NCBI GenBank assembly: GCA_033782935.1
Contig: JAWQEG010000003.1
Location: 5,034,501-5,098,500, forward strand
DNA: 64,000 bases
Source of the DNA: Petrolisthes cinctipes
Lineage: Eukaryota > Arthropoda > Malacostraca > Decapoda > Porcellanidae
Reading direction: 5' to 3'
Shown: in pieces, positions 10,401 through 23,265 of the stretch
Position numbering within the stretch: the first letter of the stretch is position 1
Layout: every line of letters begins with the position of its first letter
The notes under the pieces: model-generated
Told to the model about the DNA's origin: nothing
The model's database searches: none
What the model saw: the letters and a program-made list of their open reading frames with translations, nothing else
Program-made: the position numbers and the translations under genes

Positions 10401-11732
10401 TTGAGCCTGAATTTGAGATATAAACGGGTACAGAAGATACATGCACATATTGACTTTGGGCACCAAAAATATCGATTTTCAGCATGTTTTGGGCCTGAAT
10501 TTTGAAAATACTCTAACACGGAGTAGGCATGTACAGATCGCTTCTGGGACCCCAAAATATCGAATTTTCGGGTGTTTTGAGCCTGAATTTGAGATATAAA
10601 CGGGTACTGAAGATGCATGCACATACCGACTTTTGTGCACCTAAAAGATCGGTTTTCAGTATGTTTTGAGCATGTATTTTGAAAATACTCTAACACGGAG
10701 TAGGCATGTACAGATCGCTTCTGGGACCCCTAAATATCGAATTTTCGGGTGTTTTGGGACTGAATTTGAGATATCGACTTTTTGGCACCTAAAAGATCGA
10801 TTTTTAGCATGTTTTTAGCCTATATTTTGAAAATATTCTAGCACTGTACAGATTGCTTCTGGGACCCCAAAATATTGAATTTTCGGTTGTTTTGAGCATG
10901 AATTTGAGATATCAACGGGTACAGAAGATACATGCACATATTGACTTTGGGCACCAAAAATATCGATTTTCAGCATGTTTTGGGCCTGAATTTTGAAAAT
11001 ACTCTAACACGGAGTAGGCATGTACAGATCGCTTCTGGGACCCCAAAATATCGAATTTTCGGGTGTTTAGGGCCAGAATTTGAGATATAAACGGGTACAG
11101 AAGATGCATGCACATATCGACTTTTGGGCACCTAAAAGATCGATTTTCAGTATGTTTTTGGCCTGTATTTTGAAAATACTCTAACACGGAGTAGGCATGT
11201 ACAGATACCTTCTGGGACCTCTAAATATCGAATTTTCGGGTGTTTTGGGACTGAATTTGAGATATCGACTTTTTGGCACCTAAAAGATCGATTTTTAGCA
11301 TGTTTTTAGCCTATATTTTGAAAATATTCTAGCACTGTGTTGGCATGTACAGATTGCTTTTGGGACCCCAAAATATTGAATTTTCGGGTGTTTTGAGCCT
11401 GAATTTGAGATATAAACGGGTACAGAAGATACATGCACATATTGACTTTGGGCACCAAAAATATCGATTTTCAGCATGTTTTGGGCCTGAATTTTGAAAA
11501 TACTCTAACACGGAGTAGGCATGTACAGATCGCTTCTGGGACCCCAAAATATTGAATTTTCGGGTGTTTTGAGCCTGAATTTGAGATATAAACGGGTACT
11601 GAAGATGCATGCACATATCGACTTTTATGCACCTAAAAGATCGATTTTCAGTATGTTTTGAGCATGTATTTTGAAAATACTCTAACACGGAGTAGGCATG
11701 TACAGATCGCTTCTGGGACCCCTAAATATCGG
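7450..11732 (+). repeat. Super-repeat I, copy 1 (4283 bp)
   Basis: Units start at 7450, 7951, 8276, 8767, 9258, 9749, 10250, 10741 and 11232, with lengths 501, 325, 491, 491, 491, 501, 491, 491 and 501. The block opens with a diagnostic unit: cggattttcgg at the A start, gggtatctaaaat and gcattttttggg in B, cactaaatagg, and cacttaaaag in C. The same unit opens copies 2 and 3. The 325-bp member is an A+B dimer with an extra t (gcatgttacag). Compared with copies 2 and 3, this copy contains an extra 1483-bp duplication and lacks their 500/501/490-502 tail. Confidence 0.8.
8767..11732 (+). repeat. 1483-bp tandem duplication inside super-repeat copy 1
   Basis: 8767-10249 and 10250-11732 are the same three-unit block (491+491+501 bp) in tandem. 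Both copies share rare markers: cgggttttttggg at the A start (8774, 10257), the C variant cataccgac with gatcggtttt, the B variant gagcatgaat with atatcaacggg, and an A with tgttggcatg followed by gcttttggg. The copies differ at the last C: copy 1 ends in the C2 form (ggcctgtaatttg), copy 2 in a C1 form with tttatgcacc. An unequal exchange three units out of register explains the pair. Confidence 0.85.
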
Positions 11733-14700
11733 ATTTTCGGGTGTTTTGGGACTGAATTTGAGATATCGACTTTTTGGCAACTAAAAGATCGATTTTTAGC
11801 ATGTTTTTAGCCTATATTTTGAAAATATTCTAGCACTGAGTAGGCATGTACAGATTGCTTCTGGGACCCCAAAATATTGAATTTTCGGGTGTTTTGAGCC
11901 TGAATTTGAGATATAAACGGGTACAGAAGATACATACACATATTGACTTTGGGTATCTAAAATATCGATTTTCAGCATTTTTTGGGCCTGTATTTTGAAA
12001 ATACTCTAACACTAAATAGGCATGTACAGATTGCTTCTGGGACCCCAAAATATTGAATTTTCGGGTGTTTTGAGCCTGAATTTGAGATATAAACGGGTAC
12101 TGAAGATGCATGCACATATCGACTTTTGTGCACTTAAAAGATCGATTTTCAGTATGTTTTGAGCATGTATTTTGAAAATACTCTAACACGGAGTAGGTAT
12201 GTACAGATCGCTTCTGGGACCCCTAAATATCGAATTTTCGGGTGTTTTGGGACTGAATTTGAGATATCGACTTTTTGGCACCTAAAAGATCGATTTTTAG
12301 CATGTTTTTAGCCTATATTTTGAAAATATTCTAGCACTGAGTAGGCATGTTACAGATTGCTTCTGGGACCCCAAAATATTGAATTTTCGGGTGTTTTGAG
12401 CCTGAATTTGAGATATAAACGGGTACAGAAGATACATGCACATATTGACTTTGGGCACCAAAAATATCGATTTTCAGCATGTTTTGGGCCTGAATTTTGA
12501 AAATACTCTAACACGGAGTAGGCATGTACAGATCGCTTCTGGGACCCCTAAATATCGAATTTTCGGGTGTTTTGGGACTGAATTTGAGATATCGACTTTT
12601 TGGCACCTAAAAGATCGAATTTTAGCATGTTTTTAGCCTATATTTTGAAAATATTCTAGCACTGTACAGATTGCTTCTGGGACCCCAAAATATTGAATTT
12701 TCGGGTGTTTTGAGCCTGAATTTGAGATATAAACGGGTACTGAAGATGCATGCACATATCGACTTTTGTGCACTTAAAAGATCGATTTTCAGTATGTTTT
12801 GAGCATGTATTTTGAAAATACTCTAACACGGAGTAGGTATGTACAGATCGCTTCTGGGACCCCTAAATATCGAATTTTCGGGTGTTTTGGGACTGAATTT
12901 GAGATATCGACTTTTTGGCACCTAAAAGATCGATTTTTAGCATGTTTTTAGCCTATATTTTGAAAATATTCTAGCACTGAGTAGGCATGTTACAGATTGC
13001 TTCTGGGACCCCAAAATATTGAATTTTCGGGTGTTTTGAGCCTGAATTTGAGATATAAACGGGTACAGAAGATACATGCACATATTGACTTTGGGCACCA
13101 AAAATATCGATTTTCAGCATGTTTTGGGCCTGAATTTTGAAAATACTCTAACACGGAGTAGGCATGTACAGATCGCTTCTGGGACCCCTAAATATCGAAT
13201 TTTCGGGTGTTTTGGGACTGAATTTGAGATATCGACTTTTTGGCACCTAAAAGATCGAATTTTAGCATGTTTTTAGCCTATATTTTGAAAATATTCTAGC
13301 ACTGTACAGATTGCTTCTGGGACCCCAAAATATTGAATTTTCGGGTGTTTTGAGCCTGAATTTGAGATATAAACGGGTACAGAAGATACATGCACATATT
13401 GACTTTGGGCACCAAAAATATCGATTTTCAGCATGTTTTGGGCCTGAATTTTGAAAATACTCTAACACGGAGTAGGCATGTACAGATCGCTTCTGGGACC
13501 CCAAAATATCGAATTTTCGGGTGTTTAGGGCCAGAATTTGAGATATAAACGGGTACAGAAGATGCATGCACATATCGACTTTTGGGCACCTAAAAGATCG
13601 ATTTTCAGTATGTTTTTGGCCTGTAATTTGAAAATACTCTAACACGGAGTAGGCATGTACAGATACCTTCTGGGACCTCTAAATATCGAATTTTCGGGTT
13701 TTTTGGGACTGAATTTGAGATATCGACTTTTTGGCACCTAAAAGATCGATTTTTAGCATGTTTTTAGCCTATATTTTGAAAATATTCTAGCACTGTACAG
13801 ATTGCTTCTGGGACCCCAAAATATTGAATTTTCGGGTGTTTTGAGCCTGAATTTGAGATATAAACGGGTACAGAAGATACATGCACATATTGACTTTGGG
13901 CACCAAAAATATCGATTTTCAGCATGTTTTGGGCCTGAATTTTGAAAATACTCTAACACGGAGTAGGCATGTACAGATCGCTTCTGGGACCCCAAAATAT
14001 CGAATTTTCGGGTGTTTTGAGCCTGAATTTGAGATATAAACGGGTACTGAAGATGCATGCACATACCGACTTTTGTGCACCTAAAAGATCGATTTTCAGT
14101 ATGTTTTGGGCATGTATTTTGAAAATACTCTAACACGGAGTAGGCATGTACAGATCGCTTCTGGGACCCCTAAATATCGAATTTTCGGGTGTTTTGGGAC
14201 TGAATTTGAGATATCGACTTTTTGGCACCTAAAAGATCGATTTTTAGCATGTTTTTAGCCTATATTTTGAAAATATTCTAGCACTGTACAGATTGCTTCT
14301 GGGACCCCAAAATATTGAATTTTCGGGTGTTTTGAGCATGAATTTGAGATATCAACGGGTACAGAAGATACATGCACATATTGACTTTGGGCACCAAAAA
14401 TATCGATTTTCAGCATGTTTTGGGCCTGAATTTTGAAAATACTCTAACACGGAGTAGGCATGTACAGATCGCTTCTGGGACCCCAAAATATCGAATTTTC
14501 GGGTGTTTAGGGCCAGAATTTGAGATATAAACGGGTACAGAAGATGCATGCACATATCGAATTTTGGGCACCTAAAAGATCGATTTTCAGTATGTTTTTG
14601 GCCTGTATTTTGAAAATACTCTAACACGGAGTAGGCATGTACAGATACCTTCTGGGACCTCTAAATATCGAATTTTCGGGTGTTTTGGGACTGAATTTGA

Positions 14701-16663
14701 GATATCGACTTTTTGGCACCTAAAAGATCGATTTTTAGCATGTTTTTAGCCTATATTTTGAAAATATTCTAGCACTGTGTTGGCATGTACAGATTGCTTT
14801 TGGGACCCCAAAATATTGAATTTTCGGGTGTTTTGAGCCTGAATTTGAGATATAAACGGGTACAGAAGATACATGCACATATTGACTTTGGGCACCAAAA
14901 ATATCGATTTTCAGCATGTTTTGGGCCTGAATTTTGAAAATACTCTAACACGGAGTAGGCATGTACAGATCGCTTCTGGGACCCCAAAATATTGAATTTT
15001 CGGGTGTTTTGAGCCTGAATTTGAGATATAAACGGGTACTGAAGATGCATGCACATATCGACTTTTATGCACCTAAAAGATCGATTTTCAGTATGTTTTG
15101 AGCATGTATTTTGAAAATACTCTAACACGGAGTAGGCATGTACAGATCGCTTCTGGGACCCCTAAATATCGAATTTTCGGGTGTTTTGGGACTGAATTTG
15201 AGATATCGACTTTTTGGCAACTAAAAGATCGATTTTTAGCATGTTTTTAGCCTATATTTTGAAAATATTCTAGCACTGTGTAGGCATGTACAGATTGCTT
15301 CTGGGACCCCAAAATATTGAATTTTCGGGTGTTTTGAGCCTGAATTTGAGATATAAACGGGTACAGAAGATACATGCACATATTGACTTTGGGCACCAAA
15401 AATATCGATTTTCAGCATGTTTTGGGCCTGAATTTTGAAAATACTCTAACACGGAGTAGGCATGTACAGATCGCTTCTAGGACCCCAAAATATCGAATTT
15501 TCGGGAGTTTAGGGCCAGAATTTGAGATATAAACGGGTACTGAAGATGCATGCACATATCGACTTATTGCACCTAAAAGATCGATTTTCAGTATGTTTTG
15601 AGCATGTATTTTGAAAATACTCTAACACGGAGTAGGCATGTACAGATCGCTTCTGGGACCCCTAAATATCGAATTTTCGGGTGTTTTGGGACTGAATTTG
15701 AGATATCGACTTTTTGGCAACTAAAAGATCGATTTTTAGCATGTTTTTAGCCTATATTTTGAAAATATTCTAGCACTGAGTAGGCATGTACAGATTGCTT
15801 CTGGGACCCCAAAATATTGAATTTTCGGGTGTTTTGAGCCTGAATTTGAGATATAAACGGGTACAGAAGATACATGCACATATTGACTTTGGGTATCTAA
15901 AATATCGATTTTCAGCATTTTTAGGGCCTGTATTTTGAAAATACTCTAACACTAAATAGGCATGTACAGATTGCTTCTGGGACCCCAAAATATTGAATTT
16001 TCGGGTGTTTTGAGCCTGAATTTGAGATATAAACGGGTACTGAAGATGCATGCACATATCGACTTTTGTGCACCTAAAAGATCGATTTTCAGTATGTTTT
16101 GAGCATGTATTTTGAAAATACTCTAACACGGAGTAGGTATGTACAGATCACTTTTGGGACCCCTAAATATCGAATTTTCGGGTGTTTTGGGACTGAATTT
16201 GAGATATCGACTTTTTGGCACCTAAAAGATCGATTTTTAGCATGTTTTTAGCCTATATTTTGAAAATATTCTAGCACTGTACAGATTGCTTCTGGGACCC
16301 CAAAATATTGAATTTTCGGGTGTTTTGAGCCTGAATTTGAGATATAAACGGGTACAGAAGATACATGCACATATTGACTTTGGGCACCAAAAATATCGAT
16401 TTTCAGCATGTTTTGGGCCTGAATTTTGAAAATACTCTAACACGGAGTAGGCATGTACAGATCGCTTCTAGGACCCCAAAATATCGAATTTTCGGGAGTT
16501 TAGGGCCAGAATTTGAGATATAAACGGGTACTGAAGATGCATGCACATATCGACTTATTGCACCTAAAAGATCGATTTTCAGTATGTTTTGAGCATGTAT
16601 TTTGAAAATACTCTAACACGGAGTAGGCATGTACAGATCGCTTCTGGGACCCCTAAATATCGG
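11733..16663 (+). repeat. Super-repeat I, copy 2 (4931 bp)
   Basis: Units start at 11733, 12234, 12559, 12874, 13199, 13690, 14181, 14672, 15173, 15673 and 16174; lengths are 501, 325, 315, 325, 491, 491, 491, 501, 500, 501 and 490. The copy opens with the same cggattttcgg, cactaaatagg, cacttaaaag unit as copy 1. It is longer than copy 3 because 640 bp (one A+C and one A+B dimer) are inserted by tandem duplication. From 13199 to about 16256 it matches copy 3 at a constant offset of 4291 bp, including a rare gatcacttttggg (16147; 20438 in copy 3). Confidence 0.83.
12234..13198 (+). repeat. 640-bp tandem duplication of dimeric units
   Basis: Three dimers follow one another: 12234-12558 (A+B), 12559-12873 (A+C1) and 12874-13198 (A+B). 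The sequence from 12234 repeats at 12874, 640 bp downstream, with the same markers: gcatgttacag, and gatcgaatttt in place of gatcgattttt at the following A (12616, 13256). The C monomer in the middle dimer carries cacttaaaag, the marker of the preceding trimer's C. This suggests that the exchange joined an A to that C, deleting B and duplicating the neighbours in one event. Confidence 0.85.
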
Positions 16664-19600
16664 ATTTTCGGGTGTTTTGGGACTGAATTTGAGATATCGA
16701 CTTTTTGGCAACTAAAAGATCGATTTTTAGCATGTTTTTAGCCTATATTTTGAAAATATTCTAGCACTGAGTAGGCATGTACAGATTGCTTCTGGGACCC
16801 CAAAATATTGAATTTTCGGGTGTTTTGAGCCTGAATTTGAGATATAAACGGGTACAGAAGATACATGCACATATTGACTTTGGGTATCTAAAATATCGAT
16901 TTTCAGCATTTTTTGGGCCTGTATTTTGAAAATACTCTAACACTAAATAGGCATGTACAGATTGCTTCTGGGACCCCAAAATATTGAATTTTCGGGTGTT
17001 TTGAGCCTGAATTTGAGATATAAACGGGTACTGAAGATGCATGCACATATCGACTTTTGTGCACTTAAAAGATCGATTTTCAGTATGTTTTGAGCATGTA
17101 TTTTGAAAATACTCTAACACGGAGTAGGTATGTACAGATCGCTTCTGGGACCCCTAAATATCGAATTTTCGGGTGTTTTGGGACTGAATTTGAGATATCG
17201 ACTTTTTGGCACCTAAAAGATCGATTTTTAGCATGTTTTTAGCCTATATTTTGAAAATATTCTAGCACTGAGTAGGCATGTTACAGATTGCTTCTGGGAC
17301 CCCAAAATATTGAATTTTCGGGTGTTTTGAGCCTGAATTTGAGATATAAACGGGTACAGAAGATACATGCACATATTGACTTTGGGCACCAAAAATATCG
17401 ATTTTCAGCATGTTTTGGGCCTGAATTTTGAAAATACTCTAACACGGAGTAGGCATGTACAGATCGCTTCTGGGACCCCTAAATATCGAATTTTCGGGTG
17501 TTTTGGGACTGAATTTGAGATATCGACTTTTTGGCACCTAAAAGATCGAATTTTAGCATGTTTTTAGCCTATATTTTGAAAATATTCTAGCACTGTACAG
17601 ATTGCTTCTGGGACCCCAAAATATTGAATTTTCGGGTGTTTTGAGCCTGAATTTGAGATATAAACGGGTACAGAAGATACATGCACATATTGACTTTGGG
17701 CACCAAAAATATCGATTTTCAGCATGTTTTGGGCCTGAATTTTGAAAATACTCTAACACGGAGTAGGCATGTACAGATCGCTTCTGGGACCCCAAAATAT
17801 CGAATTTTCGGGTGTTTAGGGCCAGAATTTGAGATATAAACGGGTACAGAAGATGCATGCACATATCGACTTTTGGGCACCTAAAAGATCGATTTTCAGT
17901 ATGTTTTTGGCCTGTAATTTGAAAATACTCTAACACGGAGTAGGCATGTACAGATACCTTCTGGGACCTCTAAATATCGAATTTTCGGGTTTTTTGGGAC
18001 TGAATTTGAGATATCGACTTTTTGGCACCTAAAAGATCGATTTTTAGCATGTTTTTAGCCTATATTTTGAAAATATTCTAGCACTGTACAGATTGCTTCT
18101 GGGACCCCAAAATATTGAATTTTCGGGTGTTTTGAGCCTGAATTTGAGATATAAACGGGTACAGAAGATACATGCACATATTGACTTTGGGCACCAAAAA
18201 TATCGATTTTCAGCATGTTTTGGGCCTGAATTTTGAAAATACTCTAACACGGAGTAGGCATGTACAGATCGCTTCTGGGACCCCAAAATATCGAATTTTC
18301 GGGTGTTTTGAGCCTGAATTTGAGATATAAACGGGTACTGAAGATGCATGCACATACCGACTTTTGTGCACCTAAAAGATCGATTTTCAGTATGTTTTGA
18401 GCATGTATTTTGAAAATACTCTAACACGGAGTAGGCATGTACAGATCGCTTCTGGGACCCCTAAATATCGAATTTTCGGGTGTTTTGGGACTGAATTTGA
18501 GATATCGACTTTTTGGCACCTAAAAGATCGATTTTTAGCATGTTTTTAGCCTATATTTTGAAAATATTCTAGCACTGTACAGATTGCTTCTGGGACCCCA
18601 AAATATTGAATTTTCGGGTGTTTTGAGCATGAATTTGAGATATCAACGGGTACAGAAGATACATGCACATATTGACTTTGGGCACCAAAAATATCGATTT
18701 TCAGCATGTTTTGGGCCTGAATTTTGAAAATACTCTAACACGGAGTAGGCATGTACAGATCGCTTCTGGGACCCCAAAATATCGAATTTTCGGGTGTTTA
18801 GGGCCAGAATTTGAGATATAAACGGGTACAGAAGATGCATGCACATATCGAATTTTGGGCACCTAAAAGATCGATTTTCAGTATGTTTTTGGCCTGTATT
18901 TTGAAAATACTCTAACACGGAGTAGGCATGTACAGATACCTTCTGGGACCTCTAAATATCGAATTTTCGGGTGTTTTGGGACTGAATTTGAGATATCGAC
19001 TTTTTGGCACCTAAAAGATCGATTTTTAGCATGTTTTTAGCCTATATTTTGAAAATATTCTAGCACTGTGTTGGCATGTACAGATTGCTTTTGGGACCCC
19101 AAAATATTGAATTTTCGGGTGTTTTGAGCCTGAATTTGAGATATAAACGGGTACAGAAGATACATGCACATATTGACTTTGGGCACCAAAAATATCGATT
19201 TTCAGCATGTTTTGGGCCTGAATTTTGAAAATACTCTAACACGGAGTAGGCATGTACAGATCGCTTCTGGGACCCCAAAATATTGAATTTTCGGGTGTTT
19301 TGAGCCTGAATTTGAGATATAAACGGGTACTGAAGATGCATGCACATATCGACTTTTATGCACCTAAAAGATCGATTTTCAGTATGTTTTGAGCATGTAT
19401 TTTGAAAATACTCTAACACGGAGTAGGCATGTACAGATCGCTTCTGGGACCCCTAAATATCGAATTTTCGGGTGTTTTGGGACTGAATTTGAGATATCGA
19501 CTTTTTGGCAACTAAAAGATCGATTTTTAGCATGTTTTTAGCCTATATTTTGAAAATATTCTAGCACTGTGTAGGCATGTACAGATTGCTTCTGGGACCC

Positions 19601-20966
19601 CAAAATATTGAATTTTCGGGTGTTTTGAGCCTGAATTTGAGATATAAACGGGTACAGAAGATACATGCACATATTGACTTTGGGCACCAAAAATATCGAT
19701 TTTCAGCATGTTTTGGGCCTGAATTTTGAAAATACTCTAACACGGAGTAGGCATGTACAGATCGCTTCTAGGACCCCAAAATATCGAATTTTCGGGAGTT
19801 TAGGGCCAGAATTTGAGATATAAACGGGTACTGAAGATGCATGCACATATCGACTTATTGCACCTAAAAGATCGATTTTCAGTATGTTTTGAGCATGTAT
19901 TTTGAAAATACTCTAACACGGAGTAGGCATGTACAGATCGCTTCTGGGACCCCTAAATATCGAATTTTCGGGTGTTTTGGGACTGAATTTGAGATATCGA
20001 CTTTTTGGCAACTAAAAGATCGATTTTTAGCATGTTTTTAGCCTATATTTTGAAAATATTCTAGCACTGAGTAGGCATGTACAGATTGCTTCTGGGACCC
20101 CAAAATATTGAATTTTCGGGTGTTTTGAGCCTGAATTTGAGATATAAACGGGTACAGAAGATACATGCACATATTGACTTTGGGTATCTAAAATATCGAT
20201 TTTCAGCATTTTTAGGGCCTGTATTTTGAAAATACTCTAACACTAAATAGGCATGTACAGATTGCTTCTGGGACCCCAAAATATTGAATTTTCGGGTGTT
20301 TTGAGCCTGAATTTGAGATATAAACGGGTACTGAAGATGCATGCACATATCGACTTTTGTGCACCTAAAAGATCGATTTTCAGTATGTTTTGAGCATGTA
20401 TTTTGAAAATACTCTAACACGGAGTAGGTATGTACAGATCACTTTTGGGACCCCTAAATATCGAATTTTCGGGTGTTTTGGGACTGAATTTGAGATATCG
20501 ACTTTTTGGCACCTAAAAGATCGATTTTTAGCATGTTTTTAGCCTATATTTTGAAAATATTCTAGCACTGAGTAGGCATGTTACAGATTGCTTCTGGGAC
20601 CCCAAAATATTGAATTTTCGGGTGTTTTGAGCCTGAATTTGAGATATAAACGGGTACAGAAGATACATGCACATATTGACTTTGGGCACCAAAAATATCG
20701 ATTTTCAGCATGTTTTGGGCCTGAATTTTGAAAATACTCTAACACGGAGAAGGCATGTACAGATCGCTTCTGGGACCCCAAAATATCGAATTTTCGGGTG
20801 TTTTGAGCCTGAATTTGAGATATAAACGGGTACTGAAGATGCATGCACATATCGACTTTTGGGCACCTAAAAGATCGATTTTCAGTATGTTTTGAGCATG
20901 TATTTTGAAAATACTCTAACACGGAGTAGGCATGTACAGATCGCTTCTGGGACCCCTAAATATCGA
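16664..20966 (+). repeat. Super-repeat I, copy 3 (4303 bp)
   Basis: Units start at 16664, 17165, 17490, 17981, 18472, 18963, 19464, 19964 and 20465; lengths are 501, 325, 491, 491, 491, 501, 500, 501 and 502. The opening cggattttcgg unit, the A+B dimer with gcatgttacag, the cgggttttttggg A and the tgttggcatg/gcttttggg A occur in the same order as in copies 1 and 2. It diverges from copy 2 inside the last unit: at 20465 the A monomer has gagtaggcatgttacag (502 bp), where copy 2 has the short actgtacag form (490 bp). Confidence 0.82.
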
Positions 20967-22597
20967 ATTTTCGGGTGTTTTGGGACTGAATTTGAGATAT
21001 CGACTTTTTGGCACCTAAAAGATCGATTTTTAGCATGTTTTTAGCCTATATTTTGAAAATATTCTAGCACTGTACAGATTGCTTCTGGGACCCCAAAATA
21101 TTGAATTTTCGGGTGTTTTGAGCCTGAATTTGAGATATAAACGGGTACAGAAGATACATGCACATATTGACTTTGGGCACCAAAAATATCGATTTTCAGC
21201 ATGTTTTGGGCCTGAATTTTGAAAATACTCTAACACGGAGTAGGCATGTACAGATCGCTTCTGGGACCCCAAAATATCGAATTTTCGGGTGTTTAGGGCC
21301 TGAATTTGAGATATAAACGGGTACTGAAGATGCATGCACATATCGACTTTTGTGCACCTAAAAGATCGATTTTCAGTATGTTTTGAGCATGTATTTTGAA
21401 AATACTCTAACACGGAGTAGGCATGTACAGATCGCTTCTGGGACCCCTAAATATCGAATTTTCGGGTGTTTTGGGACTGAATTTGAGATATCGACTTTTT
21501 GGCACCTAAAAGATCGATTTTTTGCATGTTTTTAGCCTATATTTTGAAAATATTCTAGCACTGTACAGATTGCTTTTGGGACCCAAAAATATTGAATTTT
21601 CGGGTGTTTTGAGCATGAATTTGAGATATAAACGGGTACAGAAGATACATGCACATATTGACTTTGGGCACCAAAAATATCGATTTTCAGTATGTTTTTG
21701 GCCTGTATTTTGAAAATACTCTAACACGGAGTAGGCATGTACAGATACCTTCTGGGACCTCTAAATATCGAATTTTCGGGTGTTTTGGGACTGAATTTGA
21801 GATATCGACTTTTTGGCACCTAAAAGATCGATTTTTAGCATGTTTTTAGCCTATATTTTGAAAATATTCTAGCACTGTGTTGGCATGTACAGATTGCTTT
21901 TGGGACCCCAAAATATTGAATTTTCGGGTGTTTTGAGCCTGAATTTGAGATATAAACGGGTACTGAAGATGCATGCACATATCGACTTTTGGGCACCTAA
22001 AAGATCGATTTTCAGTATGTTTTTGGCCTGTATTTTGAAAATACTCTAACACGGAGTAGGCATGTACAGATACCTTCTGGGACCTCTAAATATCGAATTT
22101 TCGGGTGTATTGGGACTGAATTTGAGATATCGATTTTTTGGCACCAAAAATGTCGATTTTTAGCATGTTTTTAGCCTATATTTTGAAAATATTCTAGCAC
22201 TGTGTAGGCATGTACAGATTGCTTCTGGGACCCCAAAATATTGAATTTTCGGGTGTTTTGAGCCTGAATTTGAGATATAAACGGGTACAGAAGATACATG
22301 CACATATTGACTTTGGGCATCTAAAATATCGATTTTCAGCATGTTTTGGGCCTGTATTTTGAAAATACTCTAACACTGAGTAGGCATGTACAGATTGCTT
22401 CTGGGACCCCAAAATATTGAATTTTCGGGTGTTATGATCCTGAATTTGAGATATAAACGGGTACTGAAGATGCATGCACATATCGACTTTTGTGAACCTA
22501 AAAGATCGATTTTCAGTATGTTTTGAGCATGTATTTTGAAAATACTCTAACACGGAGTAGGCATGTACAGATCGCTTCTGGGACCCCTAAATATCGA

Positions 22598-23265
22598 ATT
22601 TTCGGGTGTTTTGGGACTGAATTTGAGATATCGACTTTTTGGCACCTAAAAGATCGATTTTTAGCATGTTTTTAGCCTATATTTTGAAAATATTCTAGCA
22701 CTGTACAGATTGCTTCTGGGACCCCAAAATATTGAATTTTCGGGTGTTTTGAGCCTGAATTTGAGATATAAACGGGTACAGAAGATACATGCACATATTG
22801 ACTTTGGGCACCAAAAATATCGATTTTCAGCATGTTTTGGGCCTGAATTTTGAAAATACTCTAACACGGAGTAGGCATGTACAGATCGCTTCTGGGACCC
22901 CAAAATATCGAATTTTCGGGTGTTTAGGACCAGAATTTGAGATATAAACGGGTACAGAAGATGCATGCACATATCGACTTTTGGGCACCTAAAAGATCGA
23001 TTTTCAGTATGTTTTTGGCCTGTATTTTGAAAATACTCTAACTCTGAGTAGGCATGTACAGATTGCTTCTGGGACCCCAAAATATTGAATTTTCGGGTGT
23101 TTTGAGCCTGAATTTGAGATATAAACGGGTACTGAAGATGCATGCACATATCGACTTTTGTGCACCTAAAAGATCGATTTTCAGTATGTTTTGAGCATGT
23201 ATTTTGAAAATACTCTAACACGGAGTAGGCATGTACAGATCGCTTCTGGGACCCCTAAATATCGA
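22598..23265 (+). repeat. Tetrameric unit A-B-C2-C1, 668 bp
   Basis: Monomers are A (138 bp, 22598-22735), B1 (22736-22911), a C2 with tttaggaccag (22912-23088) and a C1 (23089-23265). The C2 ends in the unusual ctaactctgagtagg instead of ctaacacggagtagg, a B2-like ending, and then gives way to a second C. The two adjacent 177-bp monomers keep one reading phase open, which explains the 186-codon stop-free stretch at 22661-23221 on the minus strand. Nearly the same tetramer recurs at 63248-63915. Confidence 0.82.

Noticed and set aside
22661..23221. 186-codon open frame on the minus strand (and its counterpart at 63311-63871), plus dozens of 60-127 codon frames on both strands
   Set aside because: They are made wholly of satellite monomers, overlap each other in several frames, end wherever a 176-, 148- or 138-bp monomer shifts phase, and have no signal of coding selection or family resemblance.
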